A stretch of DNA of 64,000 bases, taken from assembly GCF_025465995.1 (NCBI RefSeq), contig NZ_JANLNY010000027.1, positions 85,679 to 149,678 of the forward strand, read 5' to 3'. Numbering within the stretch: the stretch's first letter is position 1; each line of letters begins with the position of its first letter. Positions 58,026 to 64,000 of this stretch are shown here, one piece after another. Both the position numbers and the translations under genes were made by a program. Below the pieces are notes generated by a model. That model had not been told where the DNA came from and did no database searches. It saw only the letters and a list, made by a program, of their open reading frames with translations. The DNA comes from Pseudomonas sp. 5P_3.1_Bac2 (GTDB lineage: Bacteria; Pseudomonadota; Gammaproteobacteria; Pseudomonadales; Pseudomonadaceae).

Positions 58026-58051
58026 GCCTGTGCTTTGATGCCTGTTGAATC

Positions 58052-58082
58052 AAAACGGCAGCCCACGGGCTGCCGTTTTTTA
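58052..58082 (+). terminator. Terminator after the MHS transporter gene
   Basis: AAAACGGCAGCCC AC GGGCTGCCGTTTTTTA: GC stem plus T-run. Confidence 0.85.
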
Positions 58083-58262
58083 TGGGCACAGGCTAGGCGA
58101 GCGGTCATTCGCGCCCTATCTGTGGTGGCGCAGAACGCGAGGGGGGAGGGGGGATGGGTGAAGCGTCATCCACCCTACGAGGTGTGAGTCTCGAGTAGAG
58201 TGCAATCGCCGCACAAGCGCTTGCACCTTATTGGGGTGAGCTAGCAGCACCTTCTTCTGGGC

Positions 58263-58289
58263 ACAAAAAAGCCCGTCGAAACGGGCTTA
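58263..58289 (-). terminator. Terminator of the adhesin gene
   Basis: On the minus strand: AAGCCCGTTTCGACGGGCTTTTTTGTGC, about 40 bp after the adhesin stop. Confidence 0.8.
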
Positions 58290-58331
58290 GGTCGTGTGGG
58301 GAAGGCGTGGCCGCAGCCACGCCGGTTAGGG

Positions 58332-61300
58332 TTACACCATGATCTGGTTGTTTTGCAGCAGGGTCAGCAGATCGGTGTGGGTGTCCACCAGGGTCACCAC
58401 CTCGGTGAAGTTGGACTGCTCGCCAGTGCCGTCACGGTCAATGCTGATTACCGTGTCGTTACCGCGAATTGCCACGTTCAGATAGTCGAGGATGCCTTTG
58501 GCTGAGTGATCCAGCGTCAAGCCATCCTCACCCTTGTAGAACGACAGCGGGCCGCTGTAGTCCAGCAAGTCACTGAGGTCGATCACATCAGCGTTGGCAT
58601 CCTGAGTGACATCACCCACATGGAAGCCATAGACACTGTCGTGACCGTTACCACCGGAACCATCGACGCTATCCAGCAAGCGATACAGCAAGGTGTCGTT
58701 ACCCCCATTGGTGAGGTAGTACACGTCGTTGCCGCCGCGACCTTCAAAGACGTTGTTGGCTGCGTTGTCGGTGAAGGTGTCGGCCTTGTCACTGCCGGTT
58801 AAACCTTCGATACCGACCAGCTTGTCCACCCCCTGCCCTTCGGCCACCCCGGTTTGCAGGTTGGCGTTGATGGCATTGGCCGAGCGACTGTAATCGACCA
58901 CATCCATGCCGCCATCGGCGCTCCAGTGCGGGCCGCCAGACATCACATGATCCCAGCCAGCACCACCGGTAAAGGTGTCGTTGCCTTCGGAACCAAAGAA
59001 GGTGTCGTTATAGCCCGAACCGACAATGCCGCCGACGCCGATAGTGTCGTTGTTGGCCGTGTCACTCTCGGCCGTCAACACATAAGCATCGTGGGCCTTA
59101 CCGGTGGTCAAACCACCCCAAGACTGGTTAAGGGTGGTGTTGGTATAACCACCCTGCTCAGCCACGGCGCCAACATGGTTAACCACACCGTTTTCAATGC
59201 GCAGCAGTTGCACCGAGTAGGTTTCGTTGGCATCCAGACCATAGAAACTCACCAAGCCCAAGCTGTTGCTGGTGCCGGAGGTTTGTGGGTTGATGATCTG
59301 TGTGGAAACCAGCTCGCCCTTGGAGTTGTACAGCTTGACGGTGTTGCTATAGAAAACGTTCAAACCGTTCTGGTCGAGGATGCGCACATGCATGCTGGTG
59401 CCATCGGCCACGCGGTTGTTGTTCTTCACCAACAAGCTCGGCGCCGAACTGTCTCCAGCCACCACGGCCGCGTCCGCGCCTGGGCGATAGAGGACCAGGT
59501 CAATGGCGCCGTCCCAGTCGTAGTCCAGGGCAGCCGCACCGGAGATTTCATCTTTTTTGTAGGTCCCCAGCACGACACCGCTTCCGGCCCAAGTGTTGTT
59601 GCCCTGGTTCAGATACAGAGTCAGGTCCATCTGGCCGGTAATGGGGCTGTAATAATCGCCCATACGCGGCACCTCGATGACGTCCATCTTGCCGTCGTGG
59701 TTCCAGTCCATGGCCACGGACGTGGCCCCCTCAACGTTGTCTCCAAACCACAGTGCATCCTTGTCGGTGGCCAACAAACCGCCCTGGCCATCGTTGAGAT
59801 AGATCCGGCTCTCGTTGGAGTTCGCACCGTTTTTCGAGCCACGGTTAAGGTACAGGTCAAGCCAGCCATCGCCGTTAAAGTCCGCCCAGGTCATGGCGAT
59901 TGTCACGTCGCCCAGGTCCATCCAGCCTTCGTTACGGAATACCCCGGTGTAGTTGCTGTACTGACTAAACTCGGCGCCATCGTTATACAGAACAGCTAAG
60001 CCTGTACCGCCGTTGCCAGCTAAAGTACTGCCGTTGTAGTTGGAGTGCGCGGTGATATCAACGCGACCGTCGTTGTTGAGGTCGACTGCCGATACTTCAT
60101 GCAGGACGACTAGATTCGACGGCGTTGCCCCACCAGGGTTACCAGCAGCACGCCCCGCTACTTGCTCAGCACTGATAACACCTTTGTCGTTCTTGAAGAA
60201 GCTGATCGAGTCAGCCTCGGAGTCACCGAGCACAAAGTCCAGATAACCATCACCATAACGGTCATAGGCAATTGCACCACCTAAGTGGTTGAGCGTGCCC
60301 TGGGCAAGAGCCTTAGGTTGATAAGTACCGTCGGCATTCTGGAGCCAATAAGCAGTATTGGCCCCACCATAGGTACTGATCTGCGACATCACATCAGCCA
60401 AACCGTCGCGGTTGATATCTGCAAACACGATCGAGTTGGTAAAGTGCTGGTAAACATCATCGATGTTTACGTTAGCACCGCCGCCGTTGGCAATTGTTGG
60501 CTCGGCCAGATACACCGAACTGTAATCAGTTTGGTTTTGCGCGGTGTAAACCCGCCCGGCGTTAGCCTTAGATGTGCCGGACGTGCCCCGCACACTCTGG
60601 TAGAACGTCAGAGAACCATCCTGATTTAGGGTGACCGCTGCCGCGTTCATACCCAGAGTATCGGTATCGGTGGTGCCCCCCCAGCTCTGCTCAATAATCG
60701 TTGCGGCTGTATCGCCTTCGCTCACCCCAATACTGGTCACGGCGCTCATCCCGGAGCGGTTACCCGCTTCGTCCCAGACCACAAAGGCCAGGTTTTGCGC
60801 GCCGCTCGGCAGGCTGGTGCTTAGGCTCCAGGTACCGTCTGCATTGGCTTTGACGTAACCGATAACGGTATCCAACCCCTCCTGATAGGTGCCATTGCCA
60901 TTCACGTCGCTGACCAACGACACCAGTGCGCCGGCCTCAACGCGCCCGTAACGCTCACTGTCGAAGGTATGCACGCTATTGCTGTTGAGCGCCTGCGTGA
61001 TCTCCGGTGCGGCAATGATGCGCTCTGGGGAATCCAGATCGACCACGACCCGATACCCCTCCTCGGCAAACTCGGTATTGCTCGCCAGGTTGCCCGCGTC
61101 GTCGATCACCCGCAGGTGATAAACCAAGCTGGTGCTGCTGGTGAATTCAGGCAGCGCCAGGCTCCACTGCGTACCGCCTTGCAGCGCCAGGTTAGTCCAA
61201 GTACGACCACCATCCAGGCTGATCTGCAAGTACTCGTCCTGTGGCAACACATGGCTCAGGGTGCCTTGTAAGGTCACCGTTTGATCACGGGTGATGTGGT

Positions 61301-64000
61301 CATTGTTGAGCTTGTTCACGCTATCGCTGAACGGCACATCCAGACCATGGGTGGTGTCGCGGGTCAGGCTGTTATCCGTGCTCAGCTTGGCGCCGTCTGG
61401 GCCGGAGGCATCCGGACCGCTGGTGTCGATCTGCACAGTTTGGCTGGTGCTGTTGCCCAGGTTAGCCGCCGCGTCGATAACCCGCGCCTGCAACTGATGC
61501 TCACCATCGGCCAAGATTTGCCCTTGCAGGTCAGCCGTCCAGTGGAGGCCGTCACGCACGGCGACCACCCAGGTGCTGCCATCGACGCTGACTTCCACCC
61601 GCTCACCCGCCGCCAGCTCACGATCCAGCGAGCCGTGAACCAACAGGCTGTTGTCGTTGGTGATGAAGTCGCTGCTGCTTACGCCGCTGTCATCACTGAT
61701 CGAGTCAATGCTGACCTTCGCCTCAGGCACGCTGACATCCACCTGCACCACTTGCTCGGCATAACCCAGCTGGTTATTGGTTAAGTCCACTACCCGTGCT
61801 TGATAGGTGAATTGACCTTGATGCAGGGTCTGATCCTGCAGCGACCAAGTGCTGCCGATGACGCTGGCATACACCCAGGTTTTGCCACCGTCGTTGGATA
61901 CCTGCACGCGCTCGCCCTGCAACAGCTCGCCGCTCAGAGTACCGCTAACCGTCAGGCTGCTATCGCTGGTGATGAAGTCGCCGACCACACCGGTGTCATC
62001 ACTGATGGCATCGATGCTGATGGTGATTGCCTCGCTCACCGGCATGATATGAATGCCATGCCCCGCGCTCATCGCGCTCTGGTTGTCCGCCGCGTCCGTC
62101 GCCGTGACCGTGAACAGATGCTCGCCAAACGGCAGTGGATCAACCGGGGTAATGCTCCAGTTGCCCTGCAGATCGGCATAGGTGCTGCCGATTTCTTTGC
62201 CGTTGTCGAACAGACGAATCAGCGCCCCAGCTTCGGCACCACTGCCGACCACCTGCGGATGTTGGTCATCGGTGTAAGCACCATTGGCGATAGGACCTGT
62301 CTGATCGCCCTGATCATCAATCACCTGATCAATGTTCGGCACGCTTGGCGCGGTGACATCGGCAACGCCGGTTTCACTTGGCGCACTGATATTGCCGGCC
62401 GGGTCTGTAACCGTAACCGTGGCTTTTTCACCCTCATTCAGTGGGTTGGGTTTAATCGCCCACTGGCCGTCTTTATCCACGGTGGTGGTCAAGGTGGTGT
62501 TATCTGGCAGCTTAACCACGATGGTTCCGCCTGCCTCAGCACTACCGCCCAAGCCTGCTTGGTTATTGCTTTCAATGCTCGGGGCATCCGGCGCGATCAG
62601 GTCAGCCTTACCAGTAGGGGTTTGCCCGCTGATATTGCCGCTTGGGTCGCTCGCGGAGACTTTACCTTCCTCAGCGTTAGCTAGCGGGTTGGGTTGCAGC
62701 GTCCATTGGCCATTGGCATCGACTTGGGTGGTGACAGTGTTGCCATCGTCCTTGGTCAGGGTGATGGTGCTGCCCACTTCGCCAGTACCGCTCAGACCGC
62801 CGAGGTTGTTGCTGTCTACCGTCGGTGCATTCGGTGCGGTGATATCGGCAACGCCGGTTTCGCTAGGCGCACTGATGTTGCCGGCGGGGTCAGTGACCGT
62901 AACCGTGGCTTTTTCGCCGTCATTCAGTGGGTTGGGTTTAATCGCCCACTGACCGTTTTCATCAACCGTAGTCGTCAGGGTGTCGCCATTGGGCAGTTTA
63001 ACCAAGATGGAGCCACCGGCCTCAGCGCTGCCGCCCAGACCTGCTTGGTTGTTGTGTTCAATGACCGGAGCATCCGGCGCAGTGACGTCGGCTTTACCCG
63101 TGTTAACCGGCTCGCTGGTATTGCCGGCTGGGTCAGTGATAGTCACTGTGCCCTGCTCGCCGTCTTCCAGCGGGTTCGGCTTGATCGCCCACTGGCCGTC
63201 GGTATCGACAGTGGTGGATACGGTGCTGCCGTCCGGTAACTTGACCACGATATTGCCGCCAGGCTCGCCAGTACCGGCCAGGCCTGCTTCGTTGTTGCTT
63301 TCAATCACAGGCGCCTCTGGAGCGGTGACGTCAGCTTTACCGGTGTTAACCGGCTCACTGGTATTGCCGGCTGGGTCAGTGATAGTCACTGTGCCCTGCT
63401 CGCCGTCATCCAGTGGGTTCGGTTTGATCGCCCACTGACCGTCGGTATCCACAGTAGTGGACACAGTGGTGCCATCAGGCAGTTCCACCACGATGGTGCC
63501 GCCCGCTTCGCCGGAACCTGCCAGACCTGCTTCGTTATTGCTTTCAATCACAGGCGCTTCTGGAGCGGTGACGTCAGCTTTACCGGTGTTAACCGGCTCG
63601 CTGGTGTTGCCGGCTGGGTCAGTGATGGTCACTGTGCCCTGCTCGCCTTCATCCAGCGGGTTCGGTTTGATCGCCCACTGCCCGTCGGTATCCACAGTAG
63701 TGGACACAGTGGTGCCGTCTGGCAGCTCAACCACGATGGTGCCGCCCGCTTCACCAGTGCCGGCCAGGCCTGCCTCGTTGTTGCTCTCGACCACGGGTGC
63801 ATCGGGGCTGAGCAAATCAGCCGCGCTGGTGATGGTCTCAGCACTGACGTTGCCACTTGGATCAGTCGCCGTGACCTTACCTACCTCACCATTAGCCAGC
63901 GGGTTAGGTTGCAGTGCCCAGTTACCCTCGCCATCCGTTTGCGTGATGACAGTGCTGCCATCCGGCTTGGTCAGGGTAATGATGCTGTCGGCCTCGGCTG
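58332..64000 (-). CDS. Giant RTX / Ig-repeat surface adhesin (5' part outside window)
   Basis: About 1889 residues are visible; the N-terminus lies beyond the right edge, where the frame stays open. Order from the N-terminal side: one partial and six complete ~81-residue Ig-like repeats (each starting (V/I/L)(T/I/S)AP(D/E)AP...SNN), further BapA-type Ig domains (SIDAISDDTGVVGDFITSD; SIDSISDDSGVSSSDFITN), then a stretch with six D-x-(N/D)-x-D-G-x-x-D motifs (FG-GAP/VCBS-like, Ca-binding, about 59480-60430), then RTX-like nonapeptide regions (GSGYNDTFFGSEGNDTFTGG; GRGGNDVYYLTNGGNDTLLY), and an ending typical of type I secretion (TEVVTLVDTHTDLLTLLQN). No type I secretion genes are in the window. 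Probably a biofilm or attachment factor secreted to the surface. Confidence 0.92.
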   Translation of the reverse strand, partial: AEADSIITLTKPDGSTVITQTDGEGNWALQPNPLANGEVGKVTATDPSGNVSAETITSAADLLSPDAPVVESNNEAGLAGTGEAGGTIVVELPDGTTVSTTVDTDGQWAIKPNPLDEGEQGTVTITDPAGNTSEPVNTGKADVTAPEAPVIESNNEAGLAGSGEAGGTIVVELPDGTTVSTTVDTDGQWAIKPNPLDDGEQGTVTITDPAGNTSEPVNTGKADVTAPEAPVIESNNEAGLAGTGEPGGNIVVKLPDGSTVSTTVDTDGQWAIKPNPLEDGEQGTVTITDPAGNTSEPVNTGKADVTAPDAPVIEHNNQAGLGGSAEAGGSILVKLPNGDTLTTTVDENGQWAIKPNPLNDGEKATVTVTDPAGNISAPSETGVADITAPNAPTVDSNNLGGLSGTGEVGSTITLTKDDGNTVTTQVDANGQWTLQPNPLANAEEGKVSASDPSGNISGQTPTGKADLIAPDAPSIESNNQAGLGGSAEAGGTIVVKLPDNTTLTTTVDKDGQWAIKPNPLNEGEKATVTVTDPAGNISAPSETGVADVTAPSVPNIDQVIDDQGDQTGPIANGAYTDDQHPQVVGSGAEAGALIRLFDNGKEIGSTYADLQGNWSITPVDPLPFGEHLFTVTATDAADNQSAMSAGHGIHIMPVSEAITISIDAISDDTGVVGDFITSDSSLTVSGTLSGELLQGERVQVSNDGGKTWVYASVIGSTWSLQDQTLHQGQFTYQARVVDLTNNQLGYAEQVVQVDVSVPEAKVSIDSISDDSGVSSSDFITNDNSLLVHGSLDRELAAGERVEVSVDGSTWVVAVRDGLHWTADLQGQILADGEHQLQARVIDAAANLGNSTSQTVQIDTSGPDASGPDGAKLSTDNSLTRDTTHGLDVPFSDSVNKLNNDHITRDQTVTLQGTLSHVLPQDEYLQISLDGGRTWTNLALQGGTQWSLALPEFTSSTSLVYHLRVIDDAGNLASNTEFAEEGYRVVVDLDSPERIIAAPEITQALNSNSVHTFDSERYGRVEAGALVSLVSDVNGNGTYQEGLDTVIGYVKANADGTWSLSTSLPSGAQNLAFVVWDEAGNRSGMSAVTSIGVSEGDTAATIIEQSWGGTTDTDTLGMNAAAVTLNQDGSLTFYQSVRGTSGTSKANAGRVYTAQNQTDYSSVYLAEPTIANGGGANVNIDDVYQHFTNSIVFADINRDGLADVMSQISTYGGANTAYWLQNADGTYQPKALAQGTLNHLGGAIAYDRYGDGYLDFVLGDSEADSISFFKNDKGVISAEQVAGRAAGNPGGATPSNLVVLHEVSAVDLNNDGRVDITAHSNYNGSTLAGNGGTGLAVLYNDGAEFSQYSNYTGVFRNEGWMDLGDVTIAMTWADFNGDGWLDLYLNRGSKNGANSNESRIYLNDGQGGLLATDKDALWFGDNVEGATSVAMDWNHDGKMDVIEVPRMGDYYSPITGQMDLTLYLNQGNNTWAGSGVVLGTYKKDEISGAAALDYDWDGAIDLVLYRPGADAAVVAGDSSAPSLLVKNNNRVADGTSMHVRILDQNGLNVFYSNTVKLYNSKGELVSTQIINPQTSGTSNSLGLVSFYGLDANETYSVQLLRIENGVVNHVGAVAEQGGYTNTTLNQSWGGLTTGKAHDAYVLTAESDTANNDTIGVGGIVGSGYNDTFFGSEGNDTFTGGAGWDHVMSGGPHWSADGGMDVVDYSRSANAINANLQTGVAEGQGVDKLVGIEGLTGSDKADTFTDNAANNVFEGRGGNDVYYLTNGGNDTLLYRLLDSVDGSGGNGHDSVYGFHVGDVTQDANADVIDLSDLLDYSGPLSFYKGEDGLTLDHSAKGILDYLNVAIRGNDTVISIDRDGTGEQSNFTEVVTLVDTHTDLLTLLQNNQIMV
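62335..64000. repeat. 243-bp tandem repeats inside the adhesin gene
   Basis: The SNN-coding segment recurs every 243 bp (e.g. near 63044, 63287, 63530, 63773), i.e. 81 codons. The copies around 63.1-63.8 kb are nearly identical at DNA level; those before 62.9 kb have diverged. Such arrays recombine easily and can change in number. Confidence 0.9.

Noticed and set aside
58854..59999. Large plus-strand frames opposite the adhesin gene
   Set aside because: Low-complexity Val/His/Gly shadows of the repeat-rich adhesin.
62335..64000. CRISPR-like regularity of repeats
   Set aside because: The 243-bp period is coding (81 codons) and there are no unique spacers; no CRISPR array is present in the window.

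Overview
The window is a Pseudomonas-type chromosome. The core genes have moderately high GC, many bidirectional hairpin terminators and gene neighbourhoods known from that genus. Examples are the block pyruvate kinase / enoyl-CoA hydratase / ferredoxin reductase / SadC-like diguanylate cyclase / class I fumarase, the ratA-rnfH pair, and a tmRNA whose tag reads ANDDNYGAQLAA. The species cannot be named from the sequence alone.

Layout. 1-29.9 kb is conserved chromosome: rnfH/ratA, smpB, a LysE exporter, a 2-hydroxyacid dehydrogenase, rsmC, a Mn-type GDT1/UPF0016 exporter behind a yybP-ykoY riboswitch, an M48 lipoprotein protease, a chemoreceptor, an SRAP protein, a PlsC acyltransferase, mqo, pyk, a sadC operon, fumA, a Kef/YbaL antiporter, an FKBP isomerase, a DUF4917 protein, a ribbon-helix-helix protein, a PfpI protein and a hybrid histidine kinase. 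ssrA (tmRNA) follows at 29.9-30.3 kb; its 3' end is an integration site.

30.3-45.3 kb is integrative element 1. Its tyrosine integrase lies directly behind ssrA. Next come an AlpA-type regulator with two overlapping microORFs, a primase/helicase, a TubC-like protein and an XRE protein whose start codon looks lost. On the other strand is an hsdM-hsdS-hsdR-mrr restriction operon, followed by a divergent XRE/unknown pair. An imperfect copy of the ssrA 3' end at 45275-45301 marks the right end, and the same TGTATCC motif sits at both ends.

45.3 to about 56.6 kb is a second accessory block. It holds a second tyrosine integrase, an AlpA-like regulator, a TrfA-like replication initiator, a 1712-residue P-loop (STAND-like) protein with an N-terminal nuclease-like segment, three quasi-palindromic repeats spaced exactly 63 bp apart, a complete IS3-family element and the relic of another. 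No right attachment site was found.

56.6-64 kb contains an MHS-family transporter and, on the minus strand, the C-terminal ~1890 residues of a giant surface adhesin. That adhesin has 243-bp tandem Ig-like repeats, FG-GAP/VCBS-like calcium motifs and an RTX tail, and it continues past the window edge. The best candidate for an undescribed system is the 1712-residue protein (48850-53988) together with the phased repeats just downstream. It resembles a nuclease-NTPase-sensor defence protein lodged in a mobile block beside a restriction island.
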